From: Staphylococcus simiae
GTDB lineage: Bacteria > Bacillota > Bacilli > Staphylococcales > Staphylococcaceae
Assembly: GCF_002902085.1 (NCBI RefSeq)
Contig: NZ_PPQR01000015.1
Location: forward strand, 1 to 64,000
Reading direction: 5' to 3'
Length of the DNA: 64,000 nucleotides
Under the pieces are notes generated by a model. It was not told the origin of the DNA. It saw nothing but the letters and a program-made list of their open reading frames with translations, and did no database searches. This document shows positions 33,629 to 43,126 of this stretch, piece by piece. How positions within the stretch are numbered: position 1 is the first letter of the stretch; every line of letters begins with the position of its first letter. The position numbers and the translations under genes are program-made.

Positions 33629-34000
33629 CGGTTCTCTCCAAAATTGGACTGATACATTATTAAATTTTCAAGCCTCGCACCCCAGCTTGCACAATTTTGT
33701 AAAAATTCTGTCGCCAGAATTTTTCTTTGCTGGGGCCCCAATGCCCAACCTTGCCCGTCTTGCACATTTAGAACTAGTTAGATTTATAATCTTTACTAGT
33801 TCTTATGCAGTTGCACTAATAGTGTCAACTGTAATCCTTTTTAAAATTTTTCTATGACGGGTCCCTTGCCCAACTTGCATGGCATGAAAAAACTGGATAA
33901 CCAGTTTTTCTGTGTTGGGTCCCTACCTTAGGAGTCTCGGCTTCAAATTAATTTTAGTTTTAAAATTATTTATTATTTATTTATCAGTCCCAAAATAGAA
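33629..34000. repeat. Family B repeat filled with STAR-like units (cluster 1)
   Basis: Outer ends are GGTTCTCTCCAAAATTGGAC (33629) and TTTATTTATCAGTCCC (near 33990), the same as short copies elsewhere. Inside lie at least three units, each opening CCCA(A/G)CTTGCA and closing with a TNTGTTGGG(T/C)CCC-like string: about 33679-33741 (TTTGCTGGGGCCCC), 33753-33865 (CTATGACGGGTCCC) and 33866-33924 (TGTGTTGGGTCCC). Each unit has its own internal hairpin. The closing strings resemble the S. aureus STAR consensus TNTGTTGNGGCCCN. No coding potential. Confidence 0.75.
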
Positions 34001-34003
34001 AAT

Positions 34004-34045
34004 CAAAAAACCGAGATATTAACTTTATCGTTAGCATCTCGGTTT
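34004..34045 (-). terminator. Bidirectional-looking terminator between ansA and ypdA
   Basis: AAAACCGAGATATTAAC...TTAGCATCTCGGTTT: an A run, a CCGAGAT / ATCTCGG stem and a T-rich end, usable from both strands. It lies 14 bp beyond the ypdA stop and after the repeat cluster following ansA. Confidence 0.8.
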
Positions 34046-34058
34046 AATTTATGACATT

Positions 34059-35045
34059 CTATGATTCTAATGGTGTTTGTTTTTTACTCAATATACTTTG
34101 AGCAATGATACCGCCATGGAATTTACCATTTTCAATGAATATTGTATTCGCATCATTACCCGCTGCAATCACACCTGCGATATAACAATTATCTATATTT
34201 GTTTCGTAAGTTTCTTTATTGTAGACAGGTGCAGTACCAAATTCATTCGTATTAATATCGATACCGATTGATTGTAAAAAGTCATAATCAGGGTGATAGC
34301 CAATCATAGCAAAGACATAATCATTTGCTATCGTCTTACTTTCACCATTCACTTCAAAAGTAACAGTATCTTCTGTAATTTGAGTTACATTGGCATTGAA
34401 TTCCATAGCAATTTTTTCATGTTTAACTAACGCTGTAAAATTAGGTAAAATCCATGGTTTAATTGCTGAAGGATAATCACTACCTCTATAAAGCACTGTC
34501 ACATTCGCACCAGCTTTTTCTAATTCTAACGCTGCATCTACTGCAGAGTTTTTACCGCCGATGATCACAACATTTTGATCAAAATATGGATGTGCTTCTT
34601 TGAAATAGTGGAATACTTTTGGTAATTCTGCACCTTCAACTTCTAATTGATTATGTTGACCATAATAACCAGTAGCAATTGTTAAGAAACGACATTCATA
34701 AACGTCTTTTGTTGTTGTAATAGTAAACTTGTTATCCATTTTCTTAACTGTTAAGACTTCTTCAAACGCATTTATTCTCAATTGATGTTGTTTAACAACC
34801 TCACGATAATAAACAAGTGCTTGATTTCTTCTAGGTTTACTTTCTTCAACTATGAATGGAATATCTCCGATACTTAATTTATCACTTGAAGAAAAGAATG
34901 TTTGATGTGTTGGATAATTATAAATGGATTCAACAACATTTCCTTTTTCAATAACTAAGGTTTCAATACCTTTTCTTTTTTGTTCAATGGCCGCACTTAA
35001 TCCGCATGGCCCTCCACCAATAATAATACTTTCTACTTTTTGCAT
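34059..35045 (-). CDS. ypdA: Bacillithiol disulfide reductase YpdA
   Basis: An NADPH-dependent flavoprotein that reduces bacillithiol disulfide, keeping the thiol pool reduced together with the Brx bacilliredoxins. The 328-aa protein has an N-terminal FAD dinucleotide motif GGGPCGLSAA (about residues 10-19, including the conserved Cys14 that marks YpdA) and a second dinucleotide motif GGKNSAVDAALELEKAG for NADPH. It ends with a TrxR-type FAD-binding block, IAGVIAAGNDANTIFIENG. I use the ATG at 35045, with AAGGAGG 8 nt upstream; an in-frame start eight codons earlier overlaps this site. bshA of the same pathway is also in this window. Confidence 0.95.
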   Translation of the reverse strand: MQKVESIIIGGGPCGLSAAIEQKRKGIETLVIEKGNVVESIYNYPTHQTFFSSSDKLSIGDIPFIVEESKPRRNQALVYYREVVKQHQLRINAFEEVLTVKKMDNKFTITTTKDVYECRFLTIATGYYGQHNQLEVEGAELPKVFHYFKEAHPYFDQNVVIIGGKNSAVDAALELEKAGANVTVLYRGSDYPSAIKPWILPNFTALVKHEKIAMEFNANVTQITEDTVTFEVNGESKTIANDYVFAMIGYHPDYDFLQSIGIDINTNEFGTAPVYNKETYETNIDNCYIAGVIAAGNDANTIFIENGKFHGGIIAQSILSKKQTPLES

Positions 35046-35319
35046 TGTTTCGGCCTCCTTTAATCCCAAATAATTATAACAGTTTGTATCAGTGTTAGCT
35101 AAGACTGTGCTTGATTATTTATGATAAATTCATGACATTTTTGTTGTTATTTTCTGAACAGATTACCTTTATGACTAAAAATAATCTTTATTGCAATAAA
35201 GTAACCCAAAATTTATTTGCTTTAGTTTTTTTAAATAATAAGACTCATACTTTTGGTATCTTCGTACCTTACTTGTACAATCAAAGCAAGTTAGATTATT
35301 AATCTTTAGTAGCTCTTGC

Positions 35320-35580
35320 CCAACTTACACATCATTGTAAAAATTCTTTGCTAAGAATTTTTCTGTGTTGGGTCCCTATGCAGTTGCACTTATAGTGTAA
35401 CTGTAATCCTTATAAAATTTTTCTATGTTGGGTCCCTTGCCCAACCTTGCATGGTAGAGTTTCTGCTATCTTGATAGCTAAAAAAATCTTATGCAGTTTA
35501 TTATGAATTAATAAAGTGTATACCTATTTCAGACAATCGATTTCTCTATGTTGGACCCTTTGTCCAACTTGTACATTACA
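35320..35580. repeat. STAR-like repeat cluster 2
   Basis: A second cluster of units with CCCAACTT(A/G)CA openings and TGTTGGGTCCC closings: one ends near 35389 (TCTGTGTTGGGTCCC), one near 35436 (TCTATGTTGGGTCCC), one near 35549 (TCTATGTTGGACCC), followed by a half unit TGTCCAACTTGTACATT. The tandem units share ends but differ inside. It fills the gap upstream of ypdA together with 35046-35320, where I see only AT-rich sequence and no gene with a ribosome site. Confidence 0.7.
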
Positions 35581-35584
35581 AAAC

Positions 35585-35624
35585 TAAAAAAACTGCCAAC
35601 ATCTTCTATACTCTGTTGGCAGTC
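35585..35624 (-). terminator. Terminator after ebpS
   Basis: GACTGCCAACA pairs with TGTTGGCAGTTTTTTT on the - strand (9-bp stem), 57 bp past the ebpS stop. Confidence 0.9.
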
Positions 35625-35680
35625 TCATTTTATACAATAATATTATATCGTCATTATTTTCATTTATCTAAAATGATATA

Positions 35681-37294
35681 TTATCGTGGAATAACAATTT
35701 GTTGTCCATTATGGATATTATTACCACTTAAACCATTAGCACGTCTAATTTTTTCAACATTTTCAGGTGATCCTGAACCGTAGTATTGAATCGCTATACG
35801 GTATAAATTTTCTTGTCCAGAAACCGTATGTGATTGACCATTACTATTACTTTGAGTGTTATTTTGTTGATTTTGATTACTTTGTTGTTGTGATTGGTTA
35901 TTATTTTGATTAGTTGTTGCTTGGTTTGTATCATTACTGTTTTGATCATCTGATTGGTTATCAGCATCAGTAGTTGCTGCTTGATCAGCATTGTCATCAC
36001 TTGCTTGATCTTTGTTATCGTCTTTTGCTTTGTCAGAAGATTTACTTTCTTTGCTATCTTTACTATCTTTGTCTGACTTACTATCCTTACTATCTTTTGA
36101 ATCATTAGATTTACTATCCGTGTTAGCAATCTTATTATCTTTAGAACCATTATCATGATTATTTAAAGCCATACCACCAAAAATAGCTATAGCTCCAATA
36201 ATTAATACTGCAGCGATTAATGGTAACAATACTTTCATTAAACCGCCTTTTTTCTTTTTACCATTATGTTCATGGTCTTTACGTTCATCATCTTTAGAGC
36301 TATGATGTTGTGAACTTTTGCCTTTAGCCATTGCAGCACCTGTACCAGCTACTCCTGCAGCGCCTGCACCAACTGCAGCTGCTTTTTTTCCTTTATTATT
36401 CTTGTCATGATGATTGTTTTGATTTTTGTCTTGTTCATCATGTGAATTATTATCTGAGTCATGTTTATCGTGTGCATGTTTACCGACTGCTGCTGCACCT
36501 GTCGCTCCAGCTACGCCTGCTGCAGTTTTTTTGCCTTTATGATGGTTATTATGCTCCCCATGAGCATCAGTTTGTTGACCAACTGTATTTTCAGCATGTT
36601 TGGCATGATGATTAGTTTCCTCTTGATGATTAGGATGTTCTTTATGTTTATCATGTTCATGTTTACCTAGTGTACTCGCACCAACTGCTCCTACGCCTGC
36701 TGCACCTGCAATACCTGCTGCTTTTTTATCTTTATGATGATCATCTTGCTCACCATGAGTATCGGTATTACGATGATTAGTTATGCTGTGATCATCCTTA
36801 TTTGATTCTTTGTCGCGTCTCTTTTCATTAAAATGATTGTCATCAGCATTGCCAGCAACGCCAGCCCCACCTGCAACACCTTTTTTAACACGTGATGACT
36901 TAGATTCTGCTGTTTGATCAGTTTTTGGTTGGTCCTTAGAGGCTTTTAACTCATCTTGTTGATTATTATGTAGATCATAGTTATCGTAACGATCGTCTAG
37001 AGATCCTGTTTCCTCACGAGCACTTGAACCTTCATTTTGGAACGCATCATGAGTATCATGTGCTGCTTGCTCTGTTTCATGATCTTCTTTATTATGATTT
37101 GTCGCTAAATCACGACGTCTTTTTCTTCTATGTTGATTTCTCGGAGGAAAATGTTGCTCTACTTTTTCCTGCGTTGATTCATTTGTTGAATCAGGTTGAT
37201 CTTGCTGCATTTCTTCTGAATAGTCAGAATGCTGTTCTGGTTCAATTGACTGACGGTTTCTCTCAAAATCGTCTTTAAAATTATTATTAGACAT
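35681..37294 (-). CDS. ebpS: Elastin-binding protein EbpS
   Basis: A cell-surface membrane protein reported to bind elastin/tropoelastin in S. aureus. The 537-aa product has a hydrophilic N-terminal part with a basic [17 protein letters not shown], then three or four repeats of the form HH(K/D)xKK followed by an Ala/Gly-rich stretch ([21 protein letters not shown]), separated by His/Asp/Asn-rich spacers. A hydrophobic membrane segment follows at about 352-375 ([20 protein letters not shown]), then a Ser/Asp/Lys- and Asn/Gln-rich spacer and a C-terminal LysM domain (about 488-537). It is longer than the roughly 486-aa S. aureus form I remember. Start at the ATG at 37294, with AAAGGA 8 nt upstream. 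Confidence 0.93.
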   Translation of the reverse strand: MSNNNFKDDFERNRQSIEPEQHSDYSEEMQQDQPDSTNESTQEKVEQHFPPRNQHRRKRRRDLATNHNKEDHETEQAAHDTHDAFQNEGSSAREETGSLDDRYDNYDLHNNQQDELKASKDQPKTDQTAESKSSRVKKGVAGGAGVAGNADDNHFNEKRRDKESNKDDHSITNHRNTDTHGEQDDHHKDKKAAGIAGAAGVGAVGASTLGKHEHDKHKEHPNHQEETNHHAKHAENTVGQQTDAHGEHNNHHKGKKTAAGVAGATGAAAVGKHAHDKHDSDNNSHDEQDKNQNNHHDKNNKGKKAAAVGAGAAGVAGTGAAMAKGKSSQHHSSKDDERKDHEHNGKKKKGGLMKVLLPLIAAVLIIGAIAIFGGMALNNHDNGSKDNKIANTDSKSNDSKDSKDSKSDKDSKDSKESKSSDKAKDDNKDQASDDNADQAATTDADNQSDDQNSNDTNQATTNQNNNQSQQQSNQNQQNNTQSNSNGQSHTVSGQENLYRIAIQYYGSGSPENVEKIRRANGLSGNNIHNGQQIVIPR

Positions 37295-37440
37295 TACCAT
37301 TTTCCTTTCTAGCTATTAATTTTACATAACATATACCCTTTTATGCCTGACTTATGTATGTTTATCAATATTATTTAAAATTATATTTGTTGCTTATATT
37401 GTAATTATATCTTGCTTTTTTTCCTTTAGTAAAGCAATAC

Positions 37441-38820
37441 CTAACTTTGGAACAAATTTTGTAATTTTTCTTTAACATCCAGTTTTCTTACTACTTCTTT
37501 TTTATTTTTAATATTAATTCTATCAATGTCATCATCTATATCACAGCATTGTTGCTGTTTAGGAGGCACCTCCTTAAAAAATTCCAATAAATAACGACGT
37601 CGGCACTGATCTAAGTTGATATACCCCAACATCCTATAAAATCCTAATTGCTTCCTTTTAAATGATTGATTAAAAATGAGCGTTAAGTCATTAATACTAT
37701 AATAAGATGCAAGTGTAGTTAATATGTTCTGTTTTTCTTGTGATAATAGTTGGCCTACTGAAAATTGATGTATATCTTCATCAGTGATCATATCGCTAAA
37801 TAATAAAGTTTCCAGTATAAAACTATCATCTGGTTGATATAAACTAATTGCCTGACTAGGTTGACCATCTCTGCCTGCTCTACCAATTTCTTGTAAATAG
37901 TTCGACGGACTGGATGACAAATGAAAATGAATAATTGTTCTAATGTCTTTTTTATTAACCCCCATACCAAATGCACTTGTCGCTACAATCACTGGAATAT
38001 CATTATTTAAAAATTGTTGTTGAACTGTTTGTCGTTCTTGATAATTCATATCACCATGGTATATACCTGTTAAATATCCATGATTATAAATTTGTTGTGC
38101 AAGTTGATGACATAATTTTTTAGAGGAGACGTAGACGATTGTTGGGCCTGAATATTCTAAAAAAGATAGTAACCAATCAGTTTTATCGCTATCATCATTA
38201 AAATTAAGATGACTAAAAGTAATATTGGGTCTATTCATCGTCGTTTTGATAACCTGGAAGTCTACTGCTAACATATTTTTCAAATCATCACGTAAATGTG
38301 ATGGCGCTGTTGCTGTTAATGCTAATATTGTTGCCTTGTGAAAATGCTTTGTTACTTTTCCAATAAGTGCATAATGCGGTCTAAAATCATAACCCCATTC
38401 AGAGAGGCAATGTGCTTCATCTAGCACAATGAGCCCAAAATCAATAGCAGCAATAAGTTTAAAATTGAATGGTTGCAATATAAATTCAGGACTTAAAAAT
38501 ATAAAGCGACTATGCTGTAACATTTTAATATTATGACGTTTTTCGACTTCATCCAAACCTGAGTGTATGCATGCAACTTGTTTTTCACCATTTAATTTCA
38601 AATGCATCACTTGATCATCCATTAACGAAATTAATGGCGAAATGATAAGCGTTGGTTTTTCATTAATATATGTTGGTAATTGATAACATAAACTTTTACC
38701 ACTTCCAGTAGGTAATATACCTAATGTATGTTGACCAGATAGCACACTGTCAATAACTGCTTCCTGTCCGGGTTTAAAATCATCAAATCCAAATTTTTGT
38801 TGTAAAAATTTATGAAGCAC
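37441..38820 (-). CDS. recQ: RecQ-family ATP-dependent DNA helicase
   Basis: A 3'-5' superfamily 2 DNA helicase, about 459 aa. It has Walker A PTGSGKSLCYQLP (with the RecQ FxxFKPGQ motif 0 before it), DEAH as LDEAHCLSEWG followed by HDFRP-like YDFRPHY, TATAP, and motif VI QEIGRAGRDGQ. A cysteine-bearing zinc region follows (QCRRRYLLEFF, QQCCDIDDD). The protein stops soon after it and lacks the HRDC domain, as in short RecQ forms of staphylococci. I place the start at GTG 38820, with AGAGGTG 6 nt upstream, rather than the ORF start at 38844. It overlaps the YpbB-like gene by about 11 bp, so the two are coupled. Confidence 0.92.
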   Translation of the reverse strand: MLHKFLQQKFGFDDFKPGQEAVIDSVLSGQHTLGILPTGSGKSLCYQLPTYINEKPTLIISPLISLMDDQVMHLKLNGEKQVACIHSGLDEVEKRHNIKMLQHSRFIFLSPEFILQPFNFKLIAAIDFGLIVLDEAHCLSEWGYDFRPHYALIGKVTKHFHKATILALTATAPSHLRDDLKNMLAVDFQVIKTTMNRPNITFSHLNFNDDSDKTDWLLSFLEYSGPTIVYVSSKKLCHQLAQQIYNHGYLTGIYHGDMNYQERQTVQQQFLNNDIPVIVATSAFGMGVNKKDIRTIIHFHLSSSPSNYLQEIGRAGRDGQPSQAISLYQPDDSFILETLLFSDMITDEDIHQFSVGQLLSQEKQNILTTLASYYSINDLTLIFNQSFKRKQLGFYRMLGYINLDQCRRRYLLEFFKEVPPKQQQCCDIDDDIDRINIKNKKEVVRKLDVKEKLQNLFQS

Positions 38821-39763
38821 TGATTTCACCTCTTTCAATACCAACGATTAATACTTTTATTTGAAAATAAGTCAATTGTTCGAAATGTTCTTTATATACC
38901 TTTAAACGTTCTTCTCGTCTAGTTTGATAAAATGTTATAAATAATTGTTGCTGTGAAGACGAGCAGTAATCATCATAATTAGTCATATATCCTTTAATAA
39001 AAATTTCTAATACATGATCTTCTATTGTATTAATCTTAACTTGTTGTTGGTTAGCTATTTGAGCCATCGTAAAACCTGCTAATAATTTTTTATAAGTTTT
39101 ATATGTTTGATTCAATAATGTTGGTTTGACGATTAATTCTCCTAAAATAGGATAGTTAGGTGTTTCTAATTCAAACATCATGGTGACTAAATTATTCATT
39201 TCAAATTCATACAGTTCGAGAGGATGAATATTATCAATTAAACTAACTTGTTGTCTCGTATACATTGATTCTTCATGTCCTTGCAAATAATAATGTAAGT
39301 AGCATGTTCCTTGTTGACTAATGGCTTCAAATAGTTGAAACAATTCTTGTTTAAATGCATCGATTTGATTGCGATTGACAATATTGTTATATACATTTTT
39401 GACAATTTCTTGAACTTTATGATTATGTGCTATAGGTATAAATTTAAAACATTCTTGTTCAGTGTTTGAAATGGTTTGGACTAATAACTGCAAAGCATTA
39501 AACGTTTGCGCCAGACTATCAAATGTAAACCTAGGATGTGTTATGATATTAAAATTTTTACTATTTTGTTGTGATTGTTCTAAAAATCGCTCAAAAGACG
39601 GATATTTTAAATGAGGTAAACTATGATATAATGACAACTGTTGTTGACTACAAGCGTCAAAAAATGTTTGGTGAGATTTCTTACCACTTAAAATATTAAA
39701 TATACTTTTATTTGTTTTATAGTTATACGTTAGCTGTTGCGCTGTTTTTATAATATGTTGCAA
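38810..39763 (-). CDS. YpbB-like protein with C-terminal helix-turn-helix
   Basis: A 317-aa protein found directly upstream of recQ in Bacillales (ypbB position). Most of it is helical, Gln/His-rich and without known enzymatic motifs. The C-terminal part (about residues 220-260) has a helix-turn-helix look: FTMAQIANQQQVKINTIEDHVLE, of the HTH_40/UPF0300-type seen in RecQ-associated proteins. The stop overlaps the recQ start, pointing to a joint role in DNA processing. Function is otherwise unknown. Confidence 0.82.
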   Translation of the reverse strand: MQHIIKTAQQLTYNYKTNKSIFNILSGKKSHQTFFDACSQQQLSLYHSLPHLKYPSFERFLEQSQQNSKNFNIITHPRFTFDSLAQTFNALQLLVQTISNTEQECFKFIPIAHNHKVQEIVKNVYNNIVNRNQIDAFKQELFQLFEAISQQGTCYLHYYLQGHEESMYTRQQVSLIDNIHPLELYEFEMNNLVTMMFELETPNYPILGELIVKPTLLNQTYKTYKKLLAGFTMAQIANQQQVKINTIEDHVLEIFIKGYMTNYDDYCSSSQQQLFITFYQTRREERLKVYKEHFEQLTYFQIKVLIVGIERGEISAS

Positions 39764-39828
39764 GTTAAACCCTCACTCTGTAAAACTTTTAAATTGAAAA
39801 TAAATGATAGGATGCTTAAAATTAATGA

Positions 39829-40119
<291 letters not shown>

Positions 40120-40160
40120 TTATAGATAATATTATATTGGGTTAGTTTTACTAATAATTA

Positions 40161-40203
40161 AGGAGTGTTCAGATTACAATCATGTTCTGAACACTCTTTT
40201 TTT
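40161..40203 (+). terminator. Terminator after fer
   Basis: AGGAGTGTTCAGA pairs with TCTGAACACTCTTTTTTTG, a 10-bp-plus stem with a T run on the + strand, 40 bp past the stop. Beyond it, near 40266-40283, GTCCCACTCCCC looks like a leftover right end of a dispersed repeat. Confidence 0.92.
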
Positions 40204-40341
40204 GTTATAAGTTGCTAATTTAAATGGCTTTAGGACGATTCAATAACAGAATTTATTTTAAAACAACTATTTTTGTCCCACTCCCCTTATCAAATTCATG
40301 TAACAAAATGAATTAATCGATATCTTATTGCATACAATAAA

Positions 40342-40383
40342 CAAAACGAGACAACCATAAACATTTATGATTGCCTCGTTTTT
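40342..40383 (-). terminator. Terminator after ribU
   Basis: AACGAGGCAATCATAAATG pairs with TTTATGGTTGTCTCGTTTT; one mismatch in a 15-bp stem. T-rich on both sides, so it may work from either strand between fer and ribU. Confidence 0.85.
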
Positions 40384-40412
40384 AATTATATTTTTACTAG
40401 TGCTGTTACTAA

Positions 40413-40958
40413 TCATATTCTCTGTAAAAAGCCTTTAAGTCTTCTATATAACAAGACGAATATAACAGAAACAATAATACCTTTTATAATATTAAATGGA
40501 ATGACACCTGACACAATAACAACTTTAAGATTGTTAACAACATCACCTAAGTTGAAAATCATGCCGTATAGTGGTAGCAACACAAAATAATTTAATATAC
40601 TTAGTACAATAGTCATCACAATTGTTGCTGCTATTAGACCAGTTATTAATGCTTTATTTGAACGTTTATTATAATAAATAGCATAAGCAGTTAATAAGAA
40701 ACTTATACCTGCTAAAAAGTTAGCTAATGGACCGACTGGATCACCCATATTAAATAAATAGTTTAGTAAATTTTTGACAAGAGCTACAATGATACCTGCA
40801 GCTGGACCAAAAATAAATGTTGCTAATAATGATGGTACATCACTAAAGTCTAAAGTTAAGTATGGCGGTAAAAATGGTATTGGAAACTTAATAAAAGTCA
40901 ATACAAAAGCAATTGCACTTAACATACTTATAGTAATGAGTCGTTTATTTTGTTGCAT
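40413..40958 (-). CDS. ribU: Riboflavin ECF transporter substrate-binding protein RibU
   Basis: The membrane S component that captures riboflavin and works with the shared ECF energy-coupling module (encoded elsewhere). The 181-aa protein has five to six hydrophobic helices and the family motifs FLPPYLTLDFSDVPSLLATF and GPAAGIIVALVKNLLNYL with a GDPVGPLANFL loop. I start at the ATG at 40958, giving the RibU start MQQNKRL, with AAGGAG 10 nt upstream; the ORF runs further upstream only through the leader. An FMN riboswitch precedes it, which strongly supports riboflavin as substrate. Confidence 0.95.
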   Translation of the reverse strand: MQQNKRLITISMLSAIAFVLTFIKFPIPFLPPYLTLDFSDVPSLLATFIFGPAAGIIVALVKNLLNYLFNMGDPVGPLANFLAGISFLLTAYAIYYNKRSNKALITGLIAATIVMTIVLSILNYFVLLPLYGMIFNLGDVVNNLKVVIVSGVIPFNIIKGIIVSVIFVLLYRRLKGFLQRI

Positions 40959-41023
40959 ATTCAATTTTCTCCTTCCATTCATCTCGTACAGAATAGGAGG
41001 AAAATTGTACAACAATAGACCTC

Positions 41024-41151
41024 CATCTTCTCCCATCCAGACTATACTGTCGGCTCTAGATTCACACTAGATCAGCCACTACTTCAATCGAAATAGCAGG
41101 TCGCAGGCTTAAATTACTGCCGGTTGGGACTTTCACCCGACCCCGAAGATG
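41024..41151 (-). promoter_or_regulatory. FMN riboswitch (RFN element) controlling ribU
   Basis: On the - strand the closing stem CATCTTCGGGG/GAGAAGATG encloses the FMN aptamer blocks GGTCGGGTGAAAGTCCC, AACCGGCAGTAA, AGCCTGCGACCTGCT, GTGGCTGATCTAGTGTGAATC and AGAGCCGACAGTATAGTCTGGATGGGAGAAG. Downstream, GGAGGTCTATTG can pair with CAATTTTCCTCC-like sequence near 40995-41010, shortly before the ribU ribosome site. I see no T run after it, so the switch may act on translation, but this is unsure. Confidence 0.96.
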
Positions 41152-41311
41152 AATTTTCAAATATTTTTTACTTATTTATCATAGCCCATTACATTTTATA
41201 TCTCAATACTTTTGCTCCAACTTTAGCTTGGTGTTTTATTTAATTAAAAGTTGAAATATTTATTAACTACATTATGAAGTAAAGGTAAATTTGACATTAC
41301 TATGTTTAAAC

Positions 41312-41358
41312 AAAAAAGGATTAAAATGTCATTTCTACAACAACACTTTAATCCTTTA
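41312..41358 (-). terminator. Terminator after srrAB
   Basis: AAAGGATTAAAGTG pairs with CATTTTAATCCTTTTTT on the - strand, right after the srrB stop. Confidence 0.88.
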
Positions 41359-41371
41359 AATGAATTTCTAT

Positions 41372-43126
41372 TTAAGATTGGGCTTTCGGTAATTTAATGA
41401 TAAAGGTCGTACCTTTACCCCATTCACTTTCAACGTTAATACTTCCACCATGTTCTTCTATAATCATTTTACAAATAAATAATCCTAAGCCAGTGCCTTG
41501 TTTACCTCTAGTTCTGGCCGCATCTACTTTATAAAATCTTTCAAATACTTGTTGTAAATGCTCAGGTGCAATGCCAGTTCCAGTGTCACTGATATATAGC
41601 ACATCTTTATCATTTTCACTATCACAAGTGATAGAAATACTATCACCTGATTTAGTATATCTTGAAGCATTATCAATAAGATTGGTTAACACTTGTTCCA
41701 TTCTATCCATATCATAATCCCAAAGTTTATCTTCGCAATAATCAAATGTCATCGTTAAACCTAAATCTATAGCTTGTTGTCTATATTTTACTTTCATTTT
41801 ATCTAATAATAATGAAATAGGTTGTATGTCTTTAACTACTGTTAAACCTTCAGCATCCATACGTGCTACATTTAACAATTCGTTCACTAATCGATTTAAG
41901 CGTTTAGATTCATCTAACACAATTGCTAAAGAATCACGTATTTCTTCAGGTTCAGTAACAATACCATCAACAATAGACTCTGTATAGCCTTGCAACAATG
42001 ATATAGGTGTTCGCAATTCGTGTGATACATTAGCGATAAAATCTTTTTTCATTTGATCCAAGTTATGTTCATTTGTCATATCTCGAATTGTCACAACAAT
42101 GCCACTTTTACCACCTTGTTGGATTTTATCAATATATGAAGTGATAACTACATAAAATCTTGTATTCATTTCTAAATCACGAATTTCTGTTTGTTGTGAT
42201 ATAAAAGTATCTTCTATTTGTTGTTCCAATGCATCTTTTGTCATGTCACCCATATTTAAGGTTATATCTTGAGCCATTTTATTCGAAATTAAAATTTCTC
42301 TATTTTCGTTAATACCTAAAACACCTTCAACCATAGAATTGATTAGACTATCTCGAATATTAGTCGATGTTGACAGTGCATCAATATGTTCTTCTATTTC
42401 TGTACTCATTTGGTTGAAAGTTCTAGATAATTGTCCAATTTCATCGTTTGTTGTAACAGTCGTCTTGTTAGTATAATCACCTGCTGCTAAACGTTGCGCT
42501 TGATCTCTCAAATGACGTAATGGCTTTGTAATTCGTGTAGATAAAAAGAACGCAAAAATTGTTGTCACAATTAAAAAGATTACAGCAGTTATAATTATAA
42601 TGATTGTAATAGCGTTATTAGTATCTTCGATAGATTTTAAGTCTTTATAAATAAAAACGCCACTATAATTACTGTTACTATTCGTTTGCGCTTTAGTTGG
42701 ATAACCAACCAGCATATATGATTTAGAATTTCCTTTATCATTGATTGTGACATTTTTAGTAATAGATTTGCCTTTATCAAAAACATCATCGAAATCATTA
42801 TTTTTAGTAATTTCGTTTAACATTTTAACTTTTGTCTCAGACAATGATTTTGTTCGATGATTATGTTTATTATTTATAATCATTAAACCGCCAGGATTTT
42901 CAATTAACGTTTGACTATATTTAATCGCTTCTGACTTATTATGTGATTCTTCGACCAATGAACTGATGCGTTTAGCATCTTCTTTTATAGCATCTTCAGT
43001 ATCTTGTGTGAAATAGTATTGCATAAATGTAATGAGAGCAATACTTAAGAAAATTAAAACTGTCGTTACTATTAAAATAATAGTTAACCACAGTTTAATT
43101 ACGACACTATTTAGTCGGTTCATCAT
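41372..43126 (-). CDS. srrB: Sensor histidine kinase SrrB
   Basis: The membrane sensor of the staphylococcal respiratory response system, reacting to impaired respiration, low oxygen and nitric oxide. It is about 584 aa with two membrane helices (about 10-35 and 175-200) around an extracytoplasmic domain, a HAMP domain, a PAS-like domain, HisKA with the phospho-His in NVSHELRTP, and a HATPase domain (NLIDNASRY, DTGTGIAPEH, GTGLGLFI). Two cysteines in the ATPase domain lie 37 residues apart, the spacing of the redox-active pair reported in S. aureus SrrB. It overlaps srrA by 20 bp. Confidence 0.96.
   Translation of the reverse strand: MMNRLNSVVIKLWLTIILIVTTVLIFLSIALITFMQYYFTQDTEDAIKEDAKRISSLVEESHNKSEAIKYSQTLIENPGGLMIINNKHNHRTKSLSETKVKMLNEITKNNDFDDVFDKGKSITKNVTINDKGNSKSYMLVGYPTKAQTNSNSNYSGVFIYKDLKSIEDTNNAITIIIIITAVIFLIVTTIFAFFLSTRITKPLRHLRDQAQRLAAGDYTNKTTVTTNDEIGQLSRTFNQMSTEIEEHIDALSTSTNIRDSLINSMVEGVLGINENREILISNKMAQDITLNMGDMTKDALEQQIEDTFISQQTEIRDLEMNTRFYVVITSYIDKIQQGGKSGIVVTIRDMTNEHNLDQMKKDFIANVSHELRTPISLLQGYTESIVDGIVTEPEEIRDSLAIVLDESKRLNRLVNELLNVARMDAEGLTVVKDIQPISLLLDKMKVKYRQQAIDLGLTMTFDYCEDKLWDYDMDRMEQVLTNLIDNASRYTKSGDSISITCDSENDKDVLYISDTGTGIAPEHLQQVFERFYKVDAARTRGKQGTGLGLFICKMIIEEHGGSINVESEWGKGTTFIIKLPKAQS

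Noticed and set aside
33650-33930. Possible CRISPR array
   Set aside because: Unit spacing and interior lengths vary, the repeated ends are paired STAR-like strings, and no cas genes are near.
35111-35302. A 63-codon + strand frame between ypdA and the STAR-like cluster
   Set aside because: It starts at TTG without a ribosome site, has no family resemblance and runs into repeat sequence.
36331-36670. Open frames on the + strand opposite ebpS
   Set aside because: They are antisense shadows of the low-complexity Ala/Gly and His/Asp repeats; no ribosome site and no sensible protein.
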